DNA from: Mesaphorura yosii
Lineage: Eukaryota; Arthropoda; Collembola; Poduromorpha; Tullbergiidae
Direction of reading: 5' to 3'
Assembly (NCBI GenBank): GCA_009869945.1
Contig: WIXG01000131.1
Coordinates: 1 to 64,000 of the forward strand
Length of the DNA stretch: 64,000 nucleotides
The position numbers were made by a program, and so were the translations under genes. The notes beneath the pieces were generated by a model. That model was given only the letters and a program-made list of their open reading frames with translations. It was not told where the DNA came from and did no database searches. Below are positions 11,001-23,001 of the stretch, one piece after another. Positions within the stretch are counted from its first letter, which is position 1. The number at the start of each line of letters is the position of its first letter.

Positions 11001-14000
11001 AAATGTTACTGGAGCAGTCGCAGCAGACTTGTCCCGTGCTCGAAAGACGAAACGGGCGACAGAATTTGCCTTTTTCCTTTTACTGCACTTACATGCACGG
11101 AGACTGAAGAGCGGAGAACTGAAAATGCCGTCGATTCGCAAAATGTCGGTCGCGGAATGCAAAATTATTGATATGCTAAGTTCATAGTTTTAGCTTGTGG
11201 CTATGGCTGGCTTCTAGCGTTACAATATTGTAAAGTTATTATTGGTTATTTTTTGGTGATGAGGCACTAACTTGATAAGATCCGCAACAGATCGTCATAA
11301 ACTAGACTTCGTCATTCGGAATGTTGTACAGACATTGAAGCTCAAGCTCCTCTCGGGTAATTAATTTTCTATGGCTACTATCACTTGTGTAGACTTGATA
11401 TTGATCAGATTTGTCAGAAGATTTGTAAGGCAAACTGGAAATTCGCGACAGACGCTTGTCACTGTGACTTGCTCTGATTAATTGAAGATTCCAAAGGCGC
11501 ACAAGATTCCTTCCTACGACGGTTGGCAGGCATCTTTATGATATGTATTCGATACAGACATTTCGTCAGGTAAATTCACTTCAGTTCATCCTTCGATTCA
11601 CGAGTCGCTCATCAACTCCTGCCGAGTTTCTTGAAAGTTTCGAATCAAAAAGCACTTGACTCACGAAGCAACGCATGCAGAAATGGTATTTAATAAAAGT
11701 ACGCTCCGAGGAGAATAAAGATGAATGTGTCCGACCGGTTTGAGTTCACTTCAAGATTCAGTTTCAAGCCGCTCAAGATTGTGTTGGTGCGCTGTTCTGC
11801 ACTATACGGATTTTTGTGAGGAGGTGAAAGTTATCCGGAATGAACGAAGCAAGGAAGGAAAGGAGAAAGGAAATGTGTAGATCACAACTTGGAACTACTT
11901 TCACTGTATTCTGATTATCAGCTTTTTATTATTTTGACGAATCGTTTCTGGTCCTTAATGCGGAGCAACTCGTTAACTAATTAAACAAAGGAAAATGTCT
12001 CTTGGAAAGTCAAGACGTGTTGTGCTGGATAAGAACGCAGTCCAAATCGTTGATTTTGTCGGTCGTGTCTTCGGGCGATGGACCCGTGCACTTGTAGGTT
12101 TAGTCGGCGATAAGAAACTGAAGAAGCTGACGGACAGATCAGGAAAGTACTGCTGAATACTGAAATGATTAACTGTGCAGAATGGAATTGCTGTACTGTA
12201 TTGCGGTGGACGTACTACGTTAAGCCTGTGCCTCTCTCTCGCACTGCCAAACACGTCTAACGCAGCGAGAAACGTAAAGGTTGGCTTTCGATATAAAACT
12301 GCGACAGCATTGATTCGAGCCTGCTCTGTCGTTCCCCACTTTACCAAGCCTGGCTTGAGGAGTGCAATCTCATTTCATTTCATGCTCTCTGCACGTTTTG
12401 CTCTCCTTCGCTTTCTCTCCACGACGCCTGCTCGAGCTCGAATTCACGCATCGCGTGCATTCGTACCTCTGCATGATGTGCCATGGCCAGAGTCCATAGA
12501 ACTCGATCGTAGAGCCAACCATGCTAAAATGCTGATGCTATGCTGAAGCTGCGTCCAGCTACGCTACGAAGCTAGCACATTGGATGGTGGCGCAATTTCT
12601 AGGTACAATTGCATGAAACAAATTTAATCAATAGAGGAAAGAGGAAGTTAGCTACATCAGAAAAGTTCGGTGCGTTTTAATCTAAACCATCTTTGCCTAA
12701 ATGTACTATTAATCTTTCAAGTGCAGAGTGCTGAGAATCTGACTGAACTCTTTTAATTGATGACATCCTCACCGTCAGTACGAAAGTTTACTCAAGGCGA
12801 ATAGCGATTTTAATGCTTTTAAATGATGTCGTACGACGTATAAAGATTTGACGAGAAAATGCGCTATCCAAAATGGCTGTGTACACAGCGTGTCAATATC
12901 ATGATTGATTTCGCAATTTTGGTGGAGGGACACTGTTTATGTTTACGGTGACAGCTCGATTGTTGGCTCGTGGCTCCGTATGCCAGGACCAGAAGGGATA
13001 CCACCGCACGCTACCTGACTGTGCCGGGCCGGGGCGAAATGAGAGCACTTCCTGTAGAACGCCTGTGCCTGTCTTTCATTCCTCGTTTGTCTTCATTCCC
13101 TCATATTAATGCACTTACCTTTCCCATTCTTCGTGTAATGCAGTATGCACATGAAATATGAATGAGGTGAGGGAAAACAAAGACAGTCGACTTGCAAACC
13201 AGTTTTGTGCAGCAAGAAAGGAAAGGGAGCATCTGGAAGGAGGAACAGCTCAGGAATCGGACGTACAGGAAATACGACAGATGTTGTATAAGCAATAAAT
13301 TGTTATGACCAAAGTCAAGTCAAGGCGCAATTCACCGGTTGCGGGAAGACCATGCAAAGGGTCGGCCACCTGTGCATCGACTCACCGGTGCACTGGACTG
13401 ACTTTGCGGATGGTGGGTAATAACTCGATGACTCGTGGCTCGTGGATAAAGAATTTCTGTCTCGTATCTCTACTCGCGTGGGAAATGAGTATCGGCATGC
13501 ATTAATTCGATTGAAAGTAGCCTTCAAATTCGTAAAAGCTGCTGTTTTTTATTTTAAAGCCCTGAATCCAGGTTGGGTATCATTAAATGAAGATGACAAG
13601 TATACATCGTGAATGGTGGTTGGGTGTCAACCAATTGCACGACCAGGGCATGGCATCCCCAGTTTGATATCTCTTTTGCATTTCTGGCGATTGTACGTTT
13701 TTGTGTCACAGACCATGAATCTCAATTCAAACTCAACCACTACGCGAAGGCGTTTGCAGTGAATGAGGTGCAGCAACTTCGCCTCGCCGTTCGGTCAAAG
13801 CATTTCCTTTTCCTTTGCGTATTTGAGTGTTCGTATTCGCTTCTGAATGTTCCGGATGAGGTGAGATAATAACTTCCTCTTCTGACCCTATCCGCCGTTG
13901 GATGGACAACAATAACGAACTGCGAGTCTCGTCACAGCTGTAGTAAGTTACGAGACCGAGTTCCATGAATGTAACCAAACCCATGCTGGAAGCTGGATTG

Positions 14001-14675
14001 GAAACCATCCACAATAGGCAATCGAAAATGACGATGAAGCTTTCCTGTCGTTAATGCAGCCAAATTGAGCTTCGATAAAGCACAAGTAGAGAATAAGTGG
14101 ACAAAGTCAGCGAGCACGACCGGCATTCATTAAAATGATTTAATACATGTCATACAGTATTACGATTATGAGGCTACGCGTACTAACAATGTTATAATGT
14201 ATTTAATGCGTACGTGTGTACTAACGACCGAAAAGCGACCTACAACACAGCACCGGTACGGTCATCATTCCAGCACTCCTCACGTTCCATGAAACCTTTA
14301 CAAGCCAGAGTCGTTTTAAACACTCAACTTTAAAAATATCAGCGACAGTTAAAGAATTTCCCCACGCCTGCCTGTTTAATTGCAGTCCAATTGTTGCAGT
14401 TGTGTGTAAAAACTGAAACAGAGCAACCTCGACTTACATATCACACTACAACGAAGTACTGGCTCTAGATATAATTTACTGAGAGGGCCACACTGCCACT
14501 GCCCTACCATCGTTGGTAAACGCAGCACAAGTCTGTCAATAAATGGGCTATATTTACTCTGGTATGCTGTGTGTAGTAGTTTTGGATCTTGCCGTCTGCT
14601 CAACTCGGGCGCCTAATTGGGTTGGAAATATCTGGAAAGTCCCGAAGTACTATAACGTCCCTCAGCAAGAAGATT
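8085..14675. other. 6.6-kb stretch without a supported gene
   Basis: Lies upstream of the MEC-8-like gene and downstream of the dehydrogenase gene. Open frames reach about 124 codons (11973-12347, 12175-12546) but overlap on opposite strands, are rich in rare-looking runs and show no family motif. A TATAAA at 12292-12297 on the plus strand has no gene in front of it. It could hold MEC-8 regulatory sequence, distant 5' exons or a non-coding RNA; I cannot show any of these. Confidence 0.5.
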
Positions 14676-16836
14676 TTAGTCGATCGAATGGAAACGAAGA
14701 ATCGCTCGACCTTGTATCTCTGAATTGCACAGCTTCCGAATCACTTCTTTCGCCTGATCCGCGGGAAAAACTGTGTGCGGCGGAGGGGAAAGCTGGAACA
14801 CAAAGATGCGCCATTTCTCAATCATCAGCCTGTTGTACTGCAATCTGCATTATTCTCGCCTAAACTCACTTGTCCAGAAGCAACCAAGTCCACGAGTTCC
14901 CGAAGTTGGTCCAGAGAACCCACGTTGACAGCCTTAATAGACTGCTGCCGCTCTTCTGCACGACGGCTAAATTTTGGAAGAAGTCTTTCGGCAACTTCCG
15001 AACTTATGAGAACGATGCCGCCCTAAGCGTAAGAAGTCAACAAACACAAAATATGTCATGAAGCAAAATTTGGTGATTCTCGTGCGAGTTTGGATTTGGC
15101 AACTCACTTTGCTCAGGCATTGGAGAGACCGATGCAGACTTCGTGAAGTTGTGCCAAAGTCAACCACAATATCTACTTCTCCCTCACAAGAGTCCTTCGT
15201 TCGCTCTATCAAAACCTTCTCGTAGCAGTCCTCATTCCATTGTACAATATTTACTCTGCAACATTTTATAGTTTCTTTTAACTCGTTGCGAATTCTAATT
15301 GCGATTCCAAATTTGGACATACGTGGCTGCTTCCTTCGCCAGCATTATTCCTTCATCACGCAGGCAGGCCACAGTCAACAGAACTCTGTCGTGCACATCC
15401 TGCAAGTAGTGCTGCGCTAATCGAAGAGCCCAAAGAGCCAGCCCGCCCGTGCCAACCACCAACACCTTCACCTTGTCTGAAATTTCAATCAAAGCACATT
15501 CGTGTTAAAAAAAAGCTTTGTGCACTGAGGCTCCTTACACGGGTTGCGGTTACCTCCACCCACGTTCTGTTCGAGAAGACGCATAATGTGCCCTTTGGCT
15601 ACTTGTATTGTGTTCATTGCCCAAAGGGCACCAGTTGGAAGCATCGCTGCGACACTGAGTGGCATCAGGTCAGGAACTTTGACAAGATATTGTAACTCTG
15701 GTACTGTGATGTATTCCGCATATCTGCAAGGAGTCACATAGAGGATGTCAAAGCAAGCCAAATTGTGGGAGAAATCAAATCCCGTACCCGTGTGGAACGC
15801 CTTCGTATGGGTACACCACCACCTTATCGCCCACTCTGAGTTCCGCATCTGCGGGAATTTCTTCGCCAAGAGTCTCGACAGTTCCTGCAACCTGCGCAGC
15901 CACAAAATTAACAAAAGCGGTTGTAAGTTTTGAAATGTTTTAAGTTGAGCGTGTAACTATGGATCATTGATTACTTCATATCCTGGGAATAACGCTGCGT
16001 CTCTCACACCGTAGTGTGAAGGACTTTGCGCCTGGAGAGGGGATGGCGACTGGCCAGCTGCGGCTCCCAAGCAAATTGTGGACACATCGCCACTCAAACT
16101 CGTCAAGCTTGACATGCTTGTAATGCTAGAAAGGCTCGACTGTGATGGTGTTCTTCGAAGTCTGTAGCAAGCTCCAGCACAATCCACCTGCGCCATGTCA
16201 ACATTTCAGTTCACGTAATTGTGCATGAAAAATTATGCGTCAGGAGCAGAGTACGAGATACATCATTTAAGGAGTTTTTGTTTACATATTGTTTTTTGGA
16301 TTGATTGGTGAATGGCCTTGAAGATGTACGTGCAGAATTAATGAGTTCAGTAAAATTCGCCGGTATTAACAAGCTTAACATTTGAGCTTGTTTACAAAAC
16401 AGCTTCACATTTCCGTAGTCCGTATATGGCTTTATGCGAAATAAGAGTTAGCGGAAAGTTTTGTGCATTTTAACTGATAGAGCAGACGAATGTAAGGAAA
16501 GATTTGACAATTTAAATCTGGAATTTGTGGCCTGATTGAAAAATGCCTTTGTTCAGCTCTGCTCAACGAATCTGCAAATCGGACCGGACTGATCTCAACT
16601 CAAACATCTCGAGCACACAAAAGCCGAGGCATCTGACGATGACTGGTGCTGATTTCGTTTCCAGTTTTATTAAATGCTAAGCAGGATGGACTTACTCGGA
16701 TGCGGGCGCCCATGGGTGGGACGTCTGGAACGGGGACATCGAAGCTGAACACGCACTCCCGCATGAGCGGGCCAGGGCTTTCAATGCTCACTTGCTTACA
16801 GAGTTTGCTCATGTTTGAGATTGACTGTGTGGGCAT
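14676..16836 (-). CDS. Medium-chain dehydrogenase/reductase-like protein, zinc ligands missing
   Basis: Member of the alcohol dehydrogenase-like MDR superfamily; substrate unknown. Exons: 16696-16836, 15975-16187, 15788-15891, 15554-15723, 15323-15476, 15108-15255, 14870-15022, 14676-14792, all in phase, 399 residues. The N-terminal GroES-like half reads VDCAGACYRLRR, then a Ser-rich insert (about 62-105), then ALFPGYE, VAGTVETLGEE, VGDKVVVYP and HGYAEYITVPEL. The cofactor half has VLVVGTGGLALWALRLAQ, a GxGGxx Rossmann turn, so NAD(P) binding is likely. The catalytic-zinc GHE motif is GYE here, and the loop that carries four structural-zinc cysteines is absent. It ends IQGRAILRFHSID, a normal MDR C-terminus. 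The start is the first ATG after an acceptor-like site at about 16855; an internal ATG at 16812 is an alternative. The last intron (14793-14869) was placed by phase and a good acceptor. I do not recognise a specific orthologue. Confidence 0.87.
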
Positions 16837-19800
16837 ACTATTTACGCGTCCTCTGAAATTAAAAAGACAGTTTGTACGTCTCAATCAGTTGAGAAGCATG
16901 CAATTTCTAGCTCTCTTTCAAAGAACCTCAGAAATTAGGCTCAAGACTCAATTTGTCCTTTTAAACTACGCAGCTATGCAAAAGTAAAGCAGTCTCAGAG
17001 TAGTTTCTACGCCTTCAGACAACGGCGCATTAAGTTATGATTGCGAACGAGGACAATTAAGTACCTTATTCCAGATTGTCCAGCTTCTGGTTCTTGATCG
17101 ACTTTCTCAGGCATCTTGTCCCATGCGAACGAGATGAGGGTCCCTTGTTGAGTTCACCATGGAGCAGCAACTGAATGATTGAAACTTGTCTATAAACTAA
17201 CTGTGCTTCGCCCCAAGTTAGCAACAGCTGAGTTCTAATGAGAAATACAAGACTCCGTCGTTTACACTGGCAGAGGGATAAGAATAGAGTGCAAGACAAC
17301 TGCGTTGAGTTCTGGGACTCCGCTCCAGCAACAACGCAGCGTATCAAATCAAGTCATTGAAGTTTACACTCGCTCACCGCATGTTATCATCGATTTGTTC
17401 GCTCCCATTCATGCGTCGTAAGGCTCTCGCTCGCCTCGGCCGTGCTGTCGGGCTCTTGCACTCAATGTGCGCATGAAGAAGTATGGCTTGTGCTTTCGTT
17501 TTGGACTCCTTTCCAAGAACCTTTCGTTAACTTTCTTCTCCTTCTGGAGCGGAGCAGATGCATGGAAACAACATCCAATGTGCAGCTACATTCTGCTTTC
17601 TTCTTCTGAATTCAGAGCAGCTAGGCGACTGTCCTCTTGTGCTTGTTTTTGCTTTTCGCTTGCTTGATTGGGCAAGGCGAGTGTATGTTCCTTGGGACCA
17701 TATATTCCACGCACAATTTACCCGTCCGTAATGCTAAAATGAGCTACAAATTTGCACCGTGTTTTTGCATTTTATCTCTCACTGGCAGATGCATCCCCAA
17801 CCAGTGACGCCATTCTTGAAATGCCAGTCATATTTAATATGGAGGCTCTAAATTAATTACAATTGCCATCTGTCCTCTGATGCAGTTCCGGGAAGCGAGT
17901 TGGAAATCCACGATGGCCATATTGCAGTATGAGAGCGTACACAGACTGACCAAGGCAAATGGATTTGAGTTGAGCGGAGTTTTTGTCCATCGAAGTACAT
18001 TAAAATGATGGTTTCGAATGCGTATTAGCCAAACAAGGGTTTATATAATATCTTGTTTGGCATGTGCATTTGAATTCAATGACGAAGACAACATGATGTA
18101 TTTGATTCGGGATCTTTAAAACATTAACTTATATATGCTTCATTCTTAATCAATGCATACGATCCGGGGATATTCTAGCGCTTGGGAAAATAGGCACGAC
18201 TTTGAGTCTAGCGGACACAAAGTTCATCAGACTACTTCCAAATCAAGCGATGCTGCAAGAACTTCCATGGTTTCTTGCCAGGTCAGTTCAGACAGAATGT
18301 AATTCATGGAGTCACCCAGTTAGACAGATATGTGCTTTGACCCAAGCAACAATATGAAGCGTCTTGGTCCCTGATGTCACAAGCACCACAATTCCCAATT
18401 TTTAGACACCTACACACGGCTTGGGGTCGAGTTTTAATTCTTATTCTATAAAAGTTTCATTGACAGCAGCTGGAGAAATTAATATGAAAGCTTCCATCGT
18501 TTGAAGCTATCAGAAGTTCAGTATTATGAGCATAAAATGTATATTAGATCGAAATTGGCCGAATCTTTTTTGTCTACCGACTTTTTTAAACTCTTGTAAT
18601 GTTTTGAATCTCATTTTGTACGAGCGTCATCGTTTTGCCGCAACGCCCGGTTGTTTTTAATCTCATCTAATGAATTCACCTCCGTCGTCGAGGTAAATGG
18701 AGACAGTCCGGGTCTTCTTGAGAGAGTTAATGCAGCAATATCTCCTCGAAACGAAGGAAAGGTCAGAATATGTAGCGAATTTTCGAATAACTGAATTCCT
18801 ACAACTTACGCCCACGCACTCAGAATCCGAACAACATTCTTGCGCATCGTAATTCATTCATTAATTTACATTCATGAGGAAAATACAGCCATATCGTCAC
18901 GATTTCAGAACACGCTATTCTGGGATCATTGTTGTCAATATAGGAAAAGTACTCACAAGCTATGGAGAGACCCAATCTCGCTGATAGTGAATCCTTGTGG
19001 ATGATGCCTGAATTTTTAGCATGGTTCGGAAGAAGTTCCCTCTCATCCGGTCATCCCCACCTGAGTATGGAGAGTAGGGAGCCGCCGCGTTTCAGGTTCA
19101 GGATGAACGTTCAATCCGAGAAATAATAAGGGCCCATAATTCCAAGTAAAGCAAGGCCGTAATGTATAACTAATTACAAAAGTTGTGTCGCTTCAAGAAT
19201 TTTTGTTCATCTCATCACTTTTAAAATTCGTACTCGGAAAAGTTTGGCACATAAAGCCGACATCGAAGCGGGACGAGATGGTGTCAACATCTTAACGCCT
19301 CAGTCTTTACGAGAAAGGTCCCAAATTGAATGGAAACACAAATCCAATTTAACCCAGACTAATGGAATTGGAAGAAGCCGAATAACTTCACTTTCCATCT
19401 TAGAAATCAGCTTTTCATTAATTTGGTTTTAGATCGACACTGTGATTGGAATAATAAGAAGAAAGAACCCAAAGCAGTGTAATTGGTTCGAGTCGGCATG
19501 CGATTAGTGAATAAATAATAGAATACATTTATTGAATATTCGACTATTGTTTTATGCGTGGGAATCACAGAATGGGGACTAAATTTCTCACAGTTCTGAG
19601 ATACCTGGAATTGTACGGCGGAAACGTATCCTATGTTTTGTTGGATTGAATCAGATTGAGAACCCTCTTGAAGCAACGAGAATTCTAGATGTTGACGCAG
19701 ATTCCATGAAACCGAGATGCTCTCTACAAATAAGATTTGCTCCCTTGCTCCTTTCACTTTGTTTCTCGAAGCCTCATCGAACGCACGCATCACGATCTAG

Positions 19801-22204
19801 AAACGGTCCGCAATCTCACCACGATCTACCGACCTACTTGACTTGCCCGTATGAACTCTGACAGTAACAGAGACAAGTGAAAGCATCATCACAATCAAAG
19901 TTCATCCACTGACGAAAGGTAAGCTCAATAATATTTCAAACAGCGAAAACACAAAGTGGTTTTAACTTGACAAACCTTCACCACGAACATCTTTCCCCCT
20001 AAAGATTGACAAACAAGAGAGAGACGAATGTCGTTAATTTGCTTTCGTCAAGGCGTCAATTAGCACAGTCTCTAGAAACCTGTGCCAGTGAAAAATTGTA
20101 CCAACTCAAATAACGCCAACTAAAAATTGCACATTCGAATGTTTACTCTTACGCATGCTAATTCCTCTTTCAAATGAAAAATACTGCACTTAATTACGTT
20201 TCTAAACCTGCCAACGAAAATTTTGTAAGTCAAGGCCAACTTACTCAATAATTATTTGTTCAGACGTGCAGAACGATTACAAGTGCTTTCGTTGAGTGCT
20301 GTGTTGTCACTCATTCGTCCAGATCGCTTTGACCACCATTTTCTGTCATCCTTCAACCTGATAGGACCATCTTTCAGTTTATCACTAGTTTCGTTTTAAT
20401 GGTGTCATACTTTGGGCATCGTGATAGACAAGCAAGACTGGGCAACTCAGGAGTAGGCGTCGGTGTAAAAATATTTGAATTACAGTTCACAGATCATCAT
20501 CTTAAAGAGTCAGAGGTCACCACCATGACGACGCTTGCCAGTCATGCTTGAAATCATAATTCACGGAACGGCGCAGTACCATGAATGACCAACTATTTTT
20601 AAGGTTGAGAGGTTTCGCCATCGCCAGCGTCTGTCTTGTTGACTTCGTATGAATGGTAATGAGACTGTGAGGTACAGAACAGGCTAGAGAGGTCTCGTTT
20701 ACGGGCGCAGGGACCAGTGCGCACGAAATCTGGTCCACCCGCTGAAAGACAATAGGCCAATAAAATAATAAGCTGAAATGTAATCCCACGCGTCAACTTC
20801 ACGCTGCAGCTCATTACTGGCAATTCGTGATGCGGATTAAATATAGGTGATCCTGGCCTGGTCAGGGAAAGTGACGGTGGATGAAGTCGTCATCAATAAA
20901 GTCAAATCAGTCAAATGTGACTTTAGATGTCTTTGCCGTAGATGCGATAACACAAAAGCCTCGTGATTCGTCGAACACCGCCATGTCCGATCGAGTATTT
21001 TCGTTTCATTTTATTAGAGATTCACGTCAGAAACACGTCATCTTTCGAAAGTACACAAATTCAGATATCTTCACCATTACGACGATTGTTTGCCTGAATT
21101 CTCTCAGAAAAGTGGAACATAAATACGCCTCACGTTCCGACGCACCCATGCCGGATTGGAGTGAACAAAATTACTTGAGTAATAAACCTTTGCGAGCTAG
21201 TGAGATGTTGAATGGTCGCTTTGGATAATACAATTTGTTTTACGGCTCAGGAACACCACGAGAGATTCATCAAAATGCGCAAGACTTGCACGCTAGATTG
21301 TTTTATGCGATGAGAGTGCCGAAGAAAGATTTCATTCACTCCATTTCTCATCCTATTTTTAGTTGCGGAAAAGCGTGTGCACAAAAGTCTCCATTGAAAC
21401 ACGGTGGAGATTAATGTCTCCATTTCACTGGGAGACGCTTGACGCAATAATCCGTGGAAAGTTCTGATCTCTTAAGTGTGTGACAATATATCGGCTCTTG
21501 TCACTCATCTGCGCAAAGCGGGAACTGATTGTTTGCAATTTATGCATTTCTCTGAGCCTTCGAAGGAATGACGCTCGGTGTGGGATGCGGGAAGACAAAT
21601 TGAGTACTATAATTGAGTCCAGTGATGGGACAACTTTGCTTGAATATAAATATAACTACATGAGACGCGATGTTGGCAGTTCATTTCGTCAATGCACGTC
21701 AAAATTGCACTTAGTTTGTGCAGGGAATGCTCGAAAGCAGGTGTGTTCCTGTTAACGGATAAAAATATCAGAGCTTCTATTCTGTTGTGCTTTACTCTTG
21801 TGGTTCAACCCAAGTCCAGTTGTTGGCGGATCAATGTGTTTATCAGTCAAGGAATGATAATTGCGTATTCAGTATCCAATACTCAATAAAATGGTCGAAA
21901 CGGAAACTGGAAAGCATGTATAAACTGTTGTTATATTGATTTCGGTTTCACATTGCGTTCATTATCTTTTGCCCACGCAGAGCCTGTGGGAACGTCCGTG
22001 CACGTTTGCTAAGTACTTCTGCAGTGGTATCAAACGAGCCGAGGCAGTGAATGCGTCGTCGCTGAGTTCGTTTTTCATCTGTTCCAGTGAACAGATCAAT
22101 TGATTTGACACCGGATCATAATCCATCTTGAAACTTTCCATAAAGTCGCATTGTCCGCTATTTTTCATTCTGTTATTTCCTTGGAATTTTCGATTTCAGC
22201 AAAT
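16837..22204. other. 5.4-kb stretch between divergent dehydrogenase and NPF genes
   Basis: No gene supported. Open frames are short (most under 130 codons), mutually overlapping and without recognisable motifs. The right end should carry the NPF promoter and an untranslated first exon, because an acceptor-like TTTCAG ends at 22200, five bases before the NPF start codon. A 68-codon minus-strand frame at 21962-22168 is discussed under rejected items. Confidence 0.5.
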
Positions 22205-22575
22205 ATGGCGTCTGTCTACACATGGCTTCCGCTCATCATAGGACTTTCTTACCTTACCTTTGCTTTCACGACAGCGGCTGACTTCAACAGCATTGAATTG
22301 AGCAAACCGCAGCGCCCTCGCGTCTTCACGAGTCCAGACGAACTTCGAAATTACTTGGAGGCGTTGGGAAGGTACTACGCGCTGGCTGGGCGAAACAGGT
22401 GAGATTTGGTCACAATCAGCCTGAACGACGATGACGAGAGAATTCTGAAAAGCATGCAATTTACCGTTATAATTATGTATGCGTTCACAGATACGGGAAG
22501 CGATCAGCACCACAGCGCCAGGAGATTCCATCGATGCTAGCGTCAACTAAGAGAATTATGCGGGCAGAGAAATAA
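22205..22575 (+). CDS. NPF: Neuropeptide F precursor (NPF/NPY family, RYamide-type C-terminus)
   Basis: Secreted neuropeptide of the protostome NPF/vertebrate NPY family, which acts on NPF/NPY-type G-protein-coupled receptors and is linked to feeding control. Exons 22205-22398 and 22491-22575 give 92 residues. Residues 1 to about 24 form a signal peptide with a hydrophobic core (LPLIIGLSYLTFAF). The mature peptide (about 25-66) contains KPQRPRVF, SPDELRNYLEALGRYYALAG and RNRY, followed by GKR, so Gly67 should amidate Tyr66 and Lys68-Arg69 is the cleavage site. The intron splits the codon of Arg65 after its second base, the hallmark intron position of NPY/NPF genes. A short C-flanking peptide follows. 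The ATG follows an acceptor-like TTTCAG, suggesting a 5'-untranslated intron. The terminal Tyr, instead of Phe, is unusual for a protostome NPF. Confidence 0.93.
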
Positions 22576-22985
22576 CAACATGCATCTAGATTGTCCTAGA
22601 AACAGAAGGAACCCCACCCTGCTTGGCCTGTTCTCTCCTCATTTTGAAATGATGTGGCGTGGCATACGGTGCATGAGTAAGATTGTGGGTCAACAGTCGC
22701 TGCATGAAATGTACTTTTTGTAGATTATTGTAGGCGTATTTATATGTCAACTTGTTTGGGTTTGTTTTGCGTCTAAGTTTTATTTGAATTAGCTAGCAAT
22801 GAACAGTTTAAGATTCGCTATTGCCAAACGCAGGTTTATTTTCCGCAATTTTGCAGTCAAATTGTACATCATATTGGCTGTGTTAGCTTGAATAGAAATG
22901 ATGTAAAAAGTCAGCACCATTTCGAGCTCGAGATGGCCGCCAAAATATATTAAACATTAAATATTAAATAGTATATAGAAGGATG

Positions 22986-22991
22986 AATAAA
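22986..22991 (+). terminator. Poly(A) signal of NPF
   Basis: AATAAA about 410 bases after the NPF stop, with only four bases between it and the opposite-strand signal of NADK2. Together they form a perfect inverted repeat. Confidence 0.6.
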
Positions 22992-22995
22992 AACA

Positions 22996-23001
22996 TTTAT
23001 T
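22996..23001 (-). terminator. Poly(A) signal of NADK2 overlapping its stop codon
   Basis: On the minus strand the NADK2 stop TGA runs straight into TAAA, so AATAAA begins on the last base of the stop codon. Cleavage 10-30 bases on would leave an extremely short 3' UTR. Confidence 0.55.

Noticed and set aside
12292-12297. TATAAA on the plus strand as a promoter
   Set aside because: No gene follows it in the right direction for over 9 kb, and such hexamers are common by chance.
11973-12546. Overlapping 124- and 123-codon frames on opposite strands
   Set aside because: They are mutual shadows in a CpG- and CT-rich patch, without domain similarity or consistent splice sites.
18663-18857. Cys-rich minus-strand frame with QECCSDSEC before a GTAAGT donor
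   Set aside because: It resembles a small Cys-rich peptide exon, but I could not find a phase-compatible next exon or a signal peptide.
19485-19495. GGTTCGAGTCG as a tRNA B box
   Set aside because: No A box at the right distance upstream and no acceptor-stem pairing around it.
20881-21228. 115-codon plus-strand frame
   Set aside because: No homology recognised, and no signal peptide or splice context.
21962-22168. 68-codon minus-strand open frame just upstream of NPF
   Set aside because: Antisense to the probable NPF 5' UTR, no recognised family, no clear splice context. Its composition is plausible but not distinguishable from chance.
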